This document shows positions 1 through 36,884 of a DNA stretch of 63,500 nt, piece by piece (within the stretch, counting starts at the first letter, position 1; each line of letters starts with the position of its first letter). The DNA lies in the NCBI GenBank assembly GCA_012295275.1, contig CM022671.1:27881822-27945321 (forward strand). Direction: 5' to 3'. Source of the DNA: Chrysomallon squamiferum. Lineage: Eukaryota > Mollusca > Gastropoda > Neomphalida > Peltospiridae. Made by a program: the position numbers and the translations under genes. The notes under the pieces are model-generated. The model had not been told where the DNA came from, did not search any database, and saw only the letters and a list, made by a program, of their open reading frames with translations.

Positions 1-723
1 ACAGATGATCGTAATCAGAATGTGTAGCTTCTTCTTACAGAGGCTACTAAATGTTGCAATTCAGATCACAAATCTGCCAGATAATGTAATAAATTACAGC
101 AGTCATTATGAAAAAAAAATGTAAAGCAGTAGTTTATTTTCTCTTCTGTTTGATATTAAAAAAAAAATAATAATTTTAAGACTAGGTATAAATGACCCAA
201 CTAATCAGAATTCACTAAGTATTTACTGCAGTTTAAAAAAACAAACAAATAAAAGAACCCAAACAGGTTCACTGATATTGATTAAGCTAAAATTTGATCT
301 ATGCATCTACCAGTTCAAAGCAAATTTTTGTTATTGGTTTGGCAAAGATTATATCATTAAAACAGTGACACATAGAAGAAATCAGAACTAAAAAGGGCGG
401 TAGCTTTTTAAACAACTAAGAAGTATATCTGGAAAAAAACATAATCAAATCTCTGATACTATATTCACAATAGATTTTGGATAATAATGGTTCATGCGAA
501 AATAAAGTATACTGAGGGAAAAAGACAAGGAAAATACACATTAAGACAAAATGGTGCTATATATATTTTTTTCCTTTTTTCCTTCTTCTGAGAGAAAATA
601 AAAACATGTTAAAATCTTTAGCTATGAAATACAAAATTAATAATCACCATAATTTAAATACATACAGTACATTAATCTTTTTTTTTAACTTTCAGGTGCT
701 TAATTTTTACTTTCACTTAAGCA

Positions 724-756
<33 letters not shown>

Positions 757-1792
757 TATAATTTTTTATTACAAATATGTATCCCCCCCCCTTTAGAGGA
801 AAAAGGAAAATAATAAAAAAATACAACAAGATAAAACACAAAAAACCTGGACACAAAAGACATGTAAATGCATGCTACATGTCTTCGTATACAAGGAATA
901 AGACATGCACAACATCTGGGTACCAAGACATCTCTCTCTGCAGATTCACTGACAGGTACCCATCTTTTTATCCATCTACACTAAATTTAATTAAAGAAAA
1001 GAATCCTCTTGGGTAAACTTTACATGCTTCTAGCAGACTGGGAACAAATATACATATTTGTTTTAGATGGCAATTATGTTATTCTCCATACATAAAATAT
1101 TAACAATATAATTAAGCAAGAATGAGAACAATGCGAACAACCGACAGTTCTGCCTTCTTTAGAGTGGAACAGCAGGAAAGGTAGCCAGTAAGACAGGCCA
1201 AAAACTCATGCAGGAAGTTTCCATTAACACACAACAACCCTGTACCACAAAGGGGGGCTGGCTGGACTAAAACAATTTTGTCCATAATATTATTTTTTCT
1301 TTTAAAAAGTGCGTCTAGTAAAAATGTACTCTCATAATTTGAATATATGCTTAAACAAGTTAAAAGTTAGTTAGATACGGTGCTGTAGTCCAGAAAGCAC
1401 CCCCTTGTTGTACTTATTTTGTCCATGCAGATTAAGTCGAAATGTAGAACATTTACTAAGCAATGTCTTCAATTTAGAAACAGTACACCTCCCCCTTAGT
1501 GATTGGTTGTCACACATGTCTGCAAGGCAAACTTCCTGCGATGGTTAAGGAGGGGTCACACAATACAATGTCTAAATCCATTTCAAACTTTTTATTTTCT
1601 TTTTTTTTTTTTCTTTTATAAATACAAATAACATTTCATGAAAATGTAATTCCACGAGACATCAAAGTGGTATCAAAATAAATAGATCAATAAATATTTT
1701 TATTTTATTTTTATTTTTAAAACATCTGAACTGGCTAGATTCATTGGACTATGTGACTCCACCTTAAGGCCGTCGGAACAGGCCAACCTTAC
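1..1792 (-). other. Downstream intron of SERCA or unassigned sequence
   Basis: No M9/M10 coding could be found here (no SENQSLL- or PPW-like peptide in any frame), so this is probably intron, with the terminal exon or exons beyond the left edge. The part at about 780-1600 is more complex and less AT-rich than typical intron here and could be untranslated sequence of an alternative transcript, but nothing proves it. T-rich runs are at 722-748 and around 1594-1612. Confidence 0.5.
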
Positions 1793-26037
<24,245 letters not shown>

Positions 26038-26061
26038 TGAAAAGTAAAATTCCTTTCTCTA

Positions 26062-26076
26062 TCACCTCCGAATCAT
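26062..26076 (-). promoter_or_regulatory. Upstream ORF of four codons in the SERCA leader
   Basis: An upstream AUG followed by three codons and a stop (MIRR-stop) ends 24 bases before the SERCA start codon. It is in the same frame but is closed by its own TGA. Short upstream ORFs can lower translation of the main frame. Whether the leader is transcribed in this form is not shown. Confidence 0.5.
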
Positions 26077-26145
26077 ATATTGCTTTTTAATATATCCACT
26101 GCAGTCACTAATCCCTGTGTTAGAAGAATGTCGATTAAATCGAAA

Positions 26146-26180
26146 ATTCAAGCCAGAAATACTTTATTTCTAGCTTGAAT
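26146..26180 (-). repeat. 35-nt inverted repeat in the SERCA 5' leader or proximal promoter
   Basis: Two 16-nt arms flank a 3-nt loop. On the SERCA-sense strand the outer arm segment ATTCAAGC pairs with GCTTGAAT and the inner AGAAATA with TATTTCT. The single odd position is T opposite G, which becomes a U-G wobble in RNA, so all 16 pairs can form in the sense transcript. It lies about 110 bases before the start codon. Confidence 0.75.
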
Positions 26181-26214
26181 CCCCTACTCCCGTGAAAAGT
26201 ACTGCCGTGTCTTT

Positions 26215-26229
26215 CGCTTTACGAAAGCG
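26215..26229. repeat. Short perfect palindrome CGCTTT-ACG-AAAGCG
   Basis: Six-base arms with a three-base loop lie 35 bases upstream of the larger inverted repeat. This could be a protein-binding palindrome or a small hairpin. Its function is unknown. Confidence 0.5.
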
Positions 26230-26419
26230 TACAGAAAATAAGCTCCACTCACGAAAGGGGGGTTAGCTTCTCCAATTCTCACTGAAAACAATTCAACCTT
26301 AGAGGCAAATATCTCTAGATTTTAAGACAACATAGTTTGCATACAACTATTTCTACGTGAGCAACACCTGAATTTGATGTTTATTTTGTATGTATTTTAA
26401 TTTTCTAATGCTTAACATA

Positions 26420-26566
26420 CACGTGACAATCTATGACTTCCACATAATGGACCATCCCAGGATCTGTCGACGTCACTCGTGAATCCAATGTGTAGTAATT
26501 TGATTGGCCCTTCACTAAACAGAGGTTAGACCAGAGACTGCCGAGCAATTGTATGCTGTGACGTCA
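26420..26566 (-). promoter_or_regulatory. Putative SERCA promoter: E-box, two CRE-like sites, CCAAT box
   Basis: Within 150 bp, 0.4-0.5 kb upstream of the start codon, are CACGTG (26420-26425), a 7-base CRE match (26469-26475), an inverted CCAAT box (ATTGG on plus, 26503-26507) and the full palindromic CRE TGACGTCA (26559-26566). The sequence is noticeably less repetitive than its surroundings. The transcription start was not determined; no convincing TATA box was seen. Confidence 0.5.
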
Positions 26567-26599
26567 ATGGGGGTATACGCTACAACTTACGAGCTATTT

Positions 26600-27717
26600 T
26601 TACTCCTTAGCTTGTATGAACAAAAGAGGAACCCATTCTTAGGTACTCCACGCTGAGAAGCTGTTATATGAAAAGCGAGAAAGGAATTCTCTTAGCGTTG
26701 GCATTCAGTGATCTCTATTACTCGAATGATTCTGTATCTACGTAGTACTAGTAGTATGCTCCGAAACGCTAGAGTTTTAAAGTTTCCCAGTAATAATTTC
26801 TTAGTGTTTCATTAATCGGACATGTTTAACAGTATATGTAATTTATAAATTATTGTGTAAACCTGTTTAAGTTTACATGTAATACTGAAGATTTAAGCGA
26901 TATTTTAGTCCCCTCATTTACTGCATAACATAAATGATCGTCCAGCCGTAACAGCGTCTGATAACAAGTTTATATAAAAGTTTTTAACCTACAGTGATGT
27001 CATTACGAGACCAGACGATGCGCGAGTGTCACTTAATCCGTGATAAGAATAGAACTACATGATCTGCTCTGCCAGGAGATATTTATAGAAAGTTTTGGTT
27101 CACATAGTTAGAATGATTTTGGACCATTATCAGTATACCTCTACCTTTTAACACAAATACAACTGTAAATAAATAAAACTAAAAACAAACAAACGACAAT
27201 CACACTTAAATTATTTTCGGTGAAACTGTAACTGAATTTAATATTAATGGCGACTTTTAATACACATTTTAGACATAACCGATTAAACCACAGCTAATGA
27301 GGTTTAAGCTTTCATTATTATTTATTTTTGAAACTTGTAATAATAATAATTATTATTATTTATTTATTTATTATTATTATTATTCATTTATTTATTCATT
27401 TATTTATTACTTTGCTTTGTAGATTTTAGAAACTTTAATTTTCTTCAGCCATCTCAAAAATTAATGTACTTAGAGCGTAGTTAATCTTGCTTCTTCTTCT
27501 TCTTCTTCTTTTTTTTTTTTTTTTTTTTTTCTTTTTTTTTAACCAAATTTCCATGGCTAATTTTATTAACGCACCATTCATATTTAGTGTTTTATTTTAT
27601 TTTATTTTATTTTATTTTATTTTATTTTATTTTATTTTATTTTATTTTTACTGGAAAAAAATAAAAAGAGAAAGTTTGTGTCGGTTTGTTACAGAACTTC
27701 TTATGGATAACCTTTTT

Positions 27718-27754
<37 letters not shown>

Positions 27755-30243
27755 CGTATAATATATTCCCAGCAAACACTGACGGTCCGACAATAATTGC
27801 TAGTTGGGTTATTCAGAGTTTCGTTAATTATCTTAAAAAAAAAGCATTAAAAAAAGCATTAAAAAAAAAGATGAAAAAGACAAACAAACGCTAACGAACT
27901 CTGAAGCTTATTGTGAGTCTAGGTACGGGCCTAAATGTTCAGAGGCTGTTCCTTTCCATTGTCCTTAGGCCTTCTAATCCTAACCTGTTTTTATGTCTTT
28001 TTGTTATTAGAAGTTACGGTTCATGTTATTCACATTAGTTTTGTTGATCTGGTATGACGTCAACAAAATCTTTTGATATAAATTTTTCGACCAGAGAATG
28101 CACGCAGATGAGTTTGTTTTCTACAAGGTGAAATCTTTGTTACTTAAATCAGTTGTTAATATTTAACGAAAAGGTCAGAGAAAGAGAAAATAAAACGAGA
28201 ACAAAACAACAGTCGACTGCGTACGAAATTAATTCTGAATTTTAACAGCAACCAGTCTATTTTTGTAAACTAGTTGATAGCAAGGATTTATTATTATTAT
28301 TAGACCTATTATTTTCTTTATATATTCATTTGCGAATGATAGGTATACTTTTATTCTGTTTTAATTCATGTTTTGATTTACCTACATTTGTCTGAAACCC
28401 AAAAGTTAATATATTTTGTAAGCAAGATTCCTATTCTGGTGTCCATTCTTATTACCAGAAAGCTGTATTGATAAACGTCTATGATTTTAACAGTAAGCTT
28501 AACAGTGCATTTCTCACTGTTGTTATAACTTTACAAAACTAAGAAAACTAACTGGATAATTAAACCAATTTACTTGTAATATGCATTGGCTAACAGTAAG
28601 TAAAACTATTTTTGGCAACAGAACAAACTAATTAGAGCTAATTTTTATAAATGACTTGCATGTCATTAAAACGTTCGCTACTCCCACGTGTACAGACATT
28701 CACAGTATAATAATGACCCAAGCACAAATTTAATTTACACAGTTGCTTTTGTTGCAGAATCTTCTACTAATCTAACGACAACAGCTAATGCTACTACTAT
28801 TTATAAATATATAAATAAATAGCATTTCCTGCCACAAAATTGTTGCATACTCTTGAGTCTGTTGACTGTGCTCACAAATGAGTTTAGTAACCATGACTGA
28901 TGCAAGCTCAATGCAATTTAATCCTTACTGTACCGTCTCAAGAGGACTGCCACTCTTCAAGGACAGGCTTGACAAAATGAAGCTTGTTGATGACCGCACC
29001 GTTTCTGTTATGTTAGCTCCAAAATGCATTTTGGTTAAGGTTGATATATTTTGCATCACTGAGATCGAAATAGTTAAAAGACCACGATTTATCGCGTAGA
29101 CACTCTGAAAATGTTTAGAACTGAACCAAAAGGATAATGTATTTGAAGTTTTCTTACAGTCAAAACCACCGGTCTTAGAAGATAACTGAAATCGTAAATT
29201 TAAGTTGATTCATATTTGAAAACCAAAGAGAATGATTATAATTATATGAGGTCATTTCTACTTCTAATCCTATAAATGTATATCAAAATGAAGAACGATG
29301 TGAAAAATATCTGGATAGATTTATCGGATTATCCTGCTGCTTATGTTAAGACGGAGTCGAATTCCGAATTGTACATTACGGCTGACCTTGGCTTCTATGT
29401 ATTTTTATGTATTTATTTATTTTAAGGTTAAAGAATGAAAATGATATACTGTTGCTAAGTCTGATCTGGGTGGGAAAATACAAATTTCAGGTGAAAATAT
29501 TGATTATGTTTACAATGTTGCCAAACCAAATGGCAGGTCAGGCGTATTTTGTATCAAACTCGTTACACCTGTCGCTTTAATCTTAAAGTGTGTGTATGTA
29601 TCGATTAGCGTACATTTGTCCTTTTATCTAAATATCATGCTAAGTACGTGGGATTAAACACACCACAGATGATTCAGCCAGCTTGACTGAACCACAGGAA
29701 ATAATTGCCGAATCTAGACTTTTGTATGTCACCATGAATATCATGTACTATTTGTATACTGTATTCCAAGGTTGGAAGGAGATGTCAATCGAAACTTGTT
29801 TGTTCGTTCTCTCCGACGGATGACATTTGAGAATTTCACACACATTCGATTTATTAAACATTCTGTTTCAGTAACGTAAGAGGATTACCACTGGATAGAA
29901 GAATGGCGGCCTGATTAATAGTTTGTAATACGGCAGTCTAGTGGTCTCAGGAGCTGTGTAATCAGTACCAACAAAAATTAATGATAAATCATGTTCTGTT
30001 CTCATGGCATATTTGTTAGTAACTGTCAGAATTAGGATGTTCAGTTCGTTCTTTTACTAAGACTCTAGATCAAAATGTCACATGGATCACTTTTTATATA
30101 CAATTTCGATCTTCAAAAAATTAACCTACAAAATGCTGTAAATTATTCATTAATGTCTGTAAAGCAAGACGGAGTTGCAGTGTTTTTTTTTTTCTTACAA
30201 ATAAATGTGTTGTTATCTTAAGAGATCTACAGCTTAAATGTCG
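26600..30243. other. Upstream intergenic sequence with scattered microsatellites
   Basis: No gene could be recognised. It contains a full CRE palindrome at 28055-28062, a CACGTG at 28685-28690, a (TTTTA)n run, a (TA)n run and T-rich runs. A 73-codon frame at 28878-29099 is in fairly complex sequence but resembles nothing I know. Confidence 0.6.
27590..27648. repeat. (TTTTA)n microsatellite
   Basis: About twelve perfect pentanucleotide units, followed 75 bp later by a (TA)n run at 27724-27752. Confidence 0.9.
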
Positions 30244-30266
30244 ATTATTATTATTATTATTATTAA

Positions 30267-30312
<46 letters not shown>
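30244..30312. repeat. (ATT)n microsatellite bordering dispersed-repeat copy 1
   Basis: A long trinucleotide run with one interruption. It abuts the left end of the dispersed repeat at 30316. Confidence 0.85.
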
Positions 30313-30314
<2 letters not shown>

Positions 30315-30315
30315 T

Positions 30316-30551
30316 TGTTTTTCGGCCTTGCCTGTTTATATAGCATATATATAAATGCTACTCAGTTACATTATATAAAACTGAATTATAAATCAGTTAT
30401 ATTCAGACTGACAGCCATTTTGAAATAAATATCATTAAAGTTATTTTGTGTATTAATAATTTAAGTGGAAACCTGCTTTCAAAGACATTGTGATCTTAGA
30501 AACTGACACAAATGCCGGATTTTAACAGGTATTATTATTATTATTATTATT
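30316..30551. mobile_element. Dispersed repeat, copy 1, with (ATT)n tail
   Basis: The sequence from TTCGGCCTTGCCTG to GCCGGATTTTAACAGG, about 214 bp, is followed by an ATT tract (30530-30551). A clearly related copy lies 2 kb away at 32332-32625 in the same orientation. A constant 3' end followed by a simple repeat suggests a short retroelement (a SINE or a LINE 3' end). No tRNA-like A/B boxes were found, so the class is open. Copy 1 lacks about 24 bases near its left end that copy 2 has. Confidence 0.55.
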
Positions 30552-30644
30552 TAAACAACAGCAAAAAAAAATCTTTGTTATAATATTTATAAAGATTAGC
30601 ACACCAATAACAGTTTTCATATTGATAAACTGAATAATATAGTG

Positions 30645-30679
<35 letters not shown>

Positions 30680-32331
30680 GATCGACTTATCGTGCTGAAA
30701 TTATGAAACCTAAATACCAGGAGCAAAATAGTAATCAGATAAATTATTAAATACACAAATGCATAAAAATATACAGTTGCAACATACCTTTGCAGTAATT
30801 TTTTTCATTTTTTTTTAAATCGGAATTTTTAATTCTCTTATACGTAATAATTGTTATTCTCTAATGTTTTTATTCAAATTGCTATAGGTTATCAAAAACG
30901 TAGCGAAAATAAAAACGGCGGCTGTGAATAAATTCCCACGCTATAAATGAAAAGAATGCCTCGGTGTAGAACATACATTGACTATTATGTATCGGACAAA
31001 AGTAAATAAATGAATATATTTACGATTAAGAAATAATGTGTTAGCACATGAATCTGTTTTATATAACAAATTAATAAATAAACAAACACACACTCACACA
31101 CAAAAAATCATAAGCATTTATTTTTCATTGTAACTTCCTAATTTTTTCATATATCATTATAAAGTTCAGTTTTTGAAGAAAAAAAAATTATAATAAATAA
31201 CAAGTTCTTATTCTTTAAATATTTACTTAAATTTGCTTGTATTCAGTTTAGTCTAATTAATCCCGTCTATATACAATGATGTAAAAGCTGATTAAGATAG
31301 TGTTAACGGCTTGCTAATTCTCAGATTAACGCTACATTTTTTTCTTTTCATTAATTTGCAGTTTTGTTGTTCAGTCGTAATCTTGGTCTATGTAGGGAAT
31401 AATACCATTAATTCTGCCTATTCATAATGTTACTTCATTACGTATATATTCTGTATTAACGTATAGATTATAATCAGAAGCTTCGATTTTTTTTACATTT
31501 GTCGACATCATACACGTTCATGAATCATTTCAGTAATTCGTGGATCCAAAAACACACACACAGACGCTTACGCACACACACACATACATACCCATGTACA
31601 TGCACATGCACACTCACAGACACATTAACGTATTATATATAACTAATTCCGTTTTATTATTTAACTGTAGAAAATATGCTATCCTAAATCGTTAAAAAAC
31701 AGTAATAGAAAACTAAACAAAATTCTATAAATATATAAAACATACATGCAAATGAATGAATAAATAAAAAAATAAATAAATAGTTAAAACAATATACAAT
31801 AAAACAGAATAATGAGACCGATATTTTAAATTAAATCTTTTAATTGTAACTCAGATGGGCTACAATTTAGAAGTTCGTGTTCTGAGCTACCACACAGCCA
31901 AATTTGATTATTTTTAAATATGCTAAATTCATTTAAGTTTTCATCAAGTTTTCTGTTCTCAATGTAAGTTAAAAAAAAATAAATAAAAAAAATTTACAAA
32001 AAAAGAAAAAGACAAAAAAAAAGACGAAATCTGTGGTGAACAAGTTTAGATGGGCACGAAATATTTCCTTTCAACTGCATATTTTTAACACGACCCTGTA
32101 TACGAATACAACTGAGTTATTTTATCTAATGATCAAACATTTCCACACGTGTTTTGTTACGTCGGTTGTTATAACGACGTTTATGTAATTACAAATTTCA
32201 GATTAACAACATGACAAAATATACATACTGTGAATTAATAACCCTTATTAGATTACAGATATGTAGCTTTGGAGTCGGTATTAATATCGATGAATCTTTG
32301 TATTGTCACAGAAGTTAGTGGTCTTCTGGTT

Positions 32332-32563
32332 TGTTTTTCGGCCTTGCCTGTTGTTTATTTCTGCTTCACTTCCCTTTATATAGCATATATATAAATGCTA
32401 TTCAGTAACGTTATATAAAACTATAAATCAGTTATATTCAGACTCACAACCATTTTGAAACAAATATCGTTAAAACTATTTTCTGTATTAATAACTAAAG
32501 TGGAAACATACTTTCAAAAACATTGTGGTTTTAGAAACTGATATAAATGCCGGATTTTAACAG

Positions 32564-32625
<62 letters not shown>
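32332..32625. mobile_element. Dispersed repeat, copy 2, with (ATT)n tail
   Basis: This copy of about 233 bp has the same end, GCCGGATTTTAACAGG, and a longer uninterrupted ATT tail (32565-32625), followed by GTT-rich repeat to about 32700. Differences from copy 1 are scattered substitutions and one indel, so the copies are old or came from diverged sources. Confidence 0.55.
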
Positions 32626-32699
32626 GGTGTTGCGGTTGTTGTTGTTGTTGTTACTGTTGTTGTAGCTGTTGTTGTAGTTGATGATGGTTGGTGTTGTTG

Positions 32700-34974
32700 C
32701 TTTTCTTTATAATTATTATTGTGTTTTCGATATCACATATTTTCTTTTACGATTTTGTTTGTACGCCTTGTTTATTGCTCCTTGTTTTATCTTCTTCTGA
32801 TATCATTTTTGTATTACCTGAAATACCAGTGCTGAAGATACGTAATAACAATCGTTAACTATCGGCAGTACAAACGTAAGCATGCGATATATACAGTTTA
32901 AAAGGCTTACAAATATCTTCGTCTGGTCCATCAAGAGCATCTGATTACAAGACGTCATTCATACGCTGGAAAGTGACTATCGTTTTCAATAATCTTAGAG
33001 CTAATAATTTAAAGTCTCGTGTTATCTCAGTAATATCGTTATGAGAACAGCATGAAGCTGGGCGTCTAAAACCTTTATATGACAGACTTCTGACACACGG
33101 AGGTTACTGACGTCATTTGGTCTTCGTTGGAAGCTAACAGCTGATTCAGTGAAGGGAAGAACCTTGATTTTCTTTTATCAGAAGCGCTGTCCAGAGCTTT
33201 TAATGATAATCTGAGTTTGGTAGACTGCAGACTTTGCTCGCCATTAGCTCTGATGGCTGATAAGAACTCCTAGCACATTTAAATCATGTCTATCCAAATT
33301 AGTTTATCTGTCTATATCTATCGATATATACATATATATTGTTGTCACGTTGTCACGAGGGACAAACGAAATAACAGTGTTAAGAATTAGCAGACTGTGG
33401 AAAAGAATTGTCTTTTATATCATCAGTTAGCACTGCAAATGTGTGAAGGGAATCGATCGTAAAATGTAACGAAGATGACATCTCAAGTTCGATAATAATT
33501 TTTGTACCTTTTCACGAAGACCAAATATCTTCAAAAATGTATAATTTTATGGGTGTATAGTGTTATTTCCAAAACTAGACTGATTTTGTAATATAATGAT
33601 GGGTTATTTTATTGTTGTTTCTGGAGGCGAAATCACCGTAATATATTTTTAAAATATCTGAGTTTCTCGTTGCAGAATGCTGGTTCCAGCTAGACTGTAT
33701 TTTTACAAAGCGAATGTCGATGATGTCACAACCATATGGTAGCGGATTTCATTTTGCAATGCTAAAACAAAATATCTTCAGGAATATTGGATTTACTTAT
33801 TGTAAACAACTGTACTTTTAGAAAACTTGCGTGGATTTCAAGCTAAACTGATGTTATAATTACTAAGCAATACGTAATTAGTGACGTTTGTTAATGTTTC
33901 TTCAACCATTTCAACATCGATCATTTCAAGACATTAGGCAAACATGATTCTAAGTTTCAGCATTTTTTTAAACACTATCACTTCAGTTCCAAGCATACCA
34001 GATGATGCCTTGATTGATTATTCATCTCTTTTCAACGGAAAAAAAAAAAAAACATGACAGCAACAAAAAAATGAAACAAGATCATGTATAAAAAGTATTC
34101 CCTTACAATTTAATATCTTTCTAACAGTAATACGCCTGCAGGTATGTTTTGCATGCTTGACATACAGTTCTTTCCACGTCATAATGCATTCCATGAGCAT
34201 TTAATGAACTTTTTTTTTCTTCAACTTTATGAATTATTTTATAACAAAAGGAAAGTGTTTTCGATAAATAAATAAACAAAAAGATAAGCTAAATTTATAT
34301 TTACCTATTCATGTCAACAAAACTGCGCGAGACAACGACGTTTTTGAAACATTAAGCCGACACCTAAAGTGAATATAGTTTAAAATACATCTGACCTCTC
34401 CGTTATGACATTATGATTTTATTAGTTCAACACTTCAACTGTTTTGCTAATTATGTTGGAGAAGACGCTTCCGTTTTGAAATATTGATTAAATAGTGCTG
34501 TCATTTTCTTCTTCTCTATCTTTTATTGAAGATGTCATTAAATGAAAACCTTTTGCAACCTTCGAGACAGCTAATTTATTGATTACAGACATAGAAAGTA
34601 CCGTTGAAAATGACGTTTGCAATACGAAGATTTTTATATACAATAACAACAAACGTTTCTAGTAGCTTTAGTTTTTAAATTTAAAGACGAGAACAAGCAA
34701 CGCGAAACATTCAAGAGCTTCTTCACGTTTCGATGCTTAAAGATGTGAAATGTTCCATTACCGAAATTATCAAATCACAGCACAGCACGTTAATATAAAA
34801 AAATTAAAAATTAAAAAATGGAATATTATTTCAGACCTTAAACCAGTACCATGTGATACTAACATTGTGCTGGGTTAATCTAAATTATCATTCTTTTGAT
34901 TACATTAAAATTATTAAGTCATTCGATAAATGTAAATTATTGATTAAATGTCGTCTGCTATACTTTTTAGAGCT

Positions 34975-34978
<4 letters not shown>
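32700..34978. other. Intergenic sequence, low repeat content
   Basis: No gene recognised. It includes a full CRE palindrome TGACGTCA at 33108-33115 in a stretch (about 33000-33280) that is more complex than its surroundings. Confidence 0.55.

Positions 34979-35049
<71 letters not shown>
34979..35049. repeat. (TC)n microsatellite, about 70 bp
   Basis: Uninterrupted dinucleotide run, passing into a short (TTTC)n. Confidence 0.95.
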
Positions 35050-35067
<18 letters not shown>

Positions 35068-36623
35068 TGTTCTTTCATTCTTTGTTATATATGTGCCATA
35101 CATGAAATTATATGTCAACAAGTATGTTTATCTCTATGTTTAACGTTACATAAATCTGTACCATCTAAGACTCTACACTGTGTTATCAGAACTTTATTAT
35201 AACTGCTGTAGCTGCACATATGCAAATCAGTTACAGAATCAAACCGGTCTGGTTTTAATTACAAAAGCTTACAAGCCGAAATTGAGAATGATTTTCCGTG
35301 TTGGCATAATAAACACTCATTAAATGATTTCCACAAATTCTTGTTTGATACATGTCTTGTTTTCCGTATGGTATATATATATATTTCCTTTTTTTTAAAA
35401 CAATTTTTTTACTGTTGAAATGTTTACAGTGATTTAATTTGGTAATTCCAGACAAAAGTATTGCTTAAGCAAACATAAATCTTGGTCAGTTGATCAAAGA
35501 GATAAACTGAATCAATACTATTTCATTTTCCAATAAATAAAATATTTCCATTATACAATTAATCACTTTATTCCCAATGGATATAATTTAATATAACGTA
35601 ATCTGAATATAAATAAAACCCAGATGGGTTTTCGTTAAAATGATTTTCATGGCTTGAAACTGCTCCGTTTGCAATCACATCTCAAACAAGTTTATTAACA
35701 GAGGAAATCAAACATCACAGTATGGTTTTCATGTTTAAAATCAGTCGAATAAAAAAGAAGAAGAGGAAAACAGAGGAGGTTAGACGTAATCAATAGTATT
35801 GATCTATCTAAAGCTTTTCTTTCCAAGTCAGCTTTTTGGAAATGGAAGAAACGGAGCTGTCGTCTGTTGACTTGGTGTTACATTATCGTTACCACGCTGT
35901 TACGAAAACACTGGACTGTTTCAACTGGTGCTGATTTCATATGCTATTTATATGATAAGACAAACTCGTCTTCCTCTTTTTTTCATCATTCTTGGGCTTA
36001 ACGGATGAGGACCTTGCTGGTGATAGCAATATCGATGATTGAAATGGATAGTTCTGAAGAAACTTCTGATTGACTAGAGATATACGAGCTCACAAAGGCG
36101 TTCTTCATTATTAACTGAACTACATTCCAAACTCGAACTTTTATACTTCGTATTTTTTCATTTTTGCTGTGAGAATTTCGTAGCAGCTTTTAACGGCTAC
36201 GGTTGTAACATCTATGCTAATTATACTTAACGATGACTCTACCTTAATCAGCGGATTTCGTGTTTATAACTGCCAGGGATCTGCAGCACTGGTTCTTAGA
36301 AAGGGTTGCAAAAGTGATGAGTCTGCTCATTTCCTGTTATTTTTCTTTTTTTCCAGGATAACATGCTTTAATTTTTATAGATGTTAGACGTGCATTTGTT
36401 TTAACAACGACAAAGCCAAACTGTAATATATATGCAGCATGATGTGTTTGTGTGTGTGTTTGTGTGAGTGTGTGTGTGTATATAGAGAAAAAAGAAGTAA
36501 TTTATTCATACTGGGTTTTTTAAATGTCTTTCATATTCTGTTTTAGAAATAAATGAACGTATTATTAAATATTCAAGCACCAAAACATGAATCACTCATT
36601 TTTATAACCATAAATACTATTTC

Positions 36624-36626
<3 letters not shown>

Positions 36627-36708
<82 letters not shown>
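36627..36708. repeat. (GA)n microsatellite, about 82 bp
   Basis: Uninterrupted purine-only dinucleotide run on the plus strand. Confidence 0.95.
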
Positions 36709-36884
36709 ACTGAATTGATCTTCAAAGCAACTAATCTGTTTTAAGTAATCGAAGAGCATTAAGTTCAAGTTACCATCTACACTACTCAGATCAAATTACA
36801 TCACTATTCAATAAAATAAAACAAGTTTTATTTCGTGTTTTCTCGTAATTAAGACGAGTACACGAGACAGGCAGCAACCCAGTC

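Noticed and set aside
777-1016. 79-codon plus-strand frame and other short frames at 1-1792
   Set aside because: No recognisable similarity. They overlap homopolymers and lie in the presumed SERCA intron or untranslated sequence.
1140-1275. Acceptor-like TTGTTTTAG and an open minus-strand frame as a possible alternative SERCA last exon
   Set aside because: Joined to exon 24 in phase it gives only about 14 residues unlike any SERCA C-terminus and lacking M9 and M10. Chance is the simpler explanation.
28878-29099. 73-codon plus-strand frame as a small gene
   Set aside because: The sequence is fairly complex, but the product resembles nothing I know and no splice, promoter or poly-A context supports it.
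30121-30315. Poly-Asn frame
   Set aside because: It is a translation of the (ATT)n microsatellite on the minus strand.
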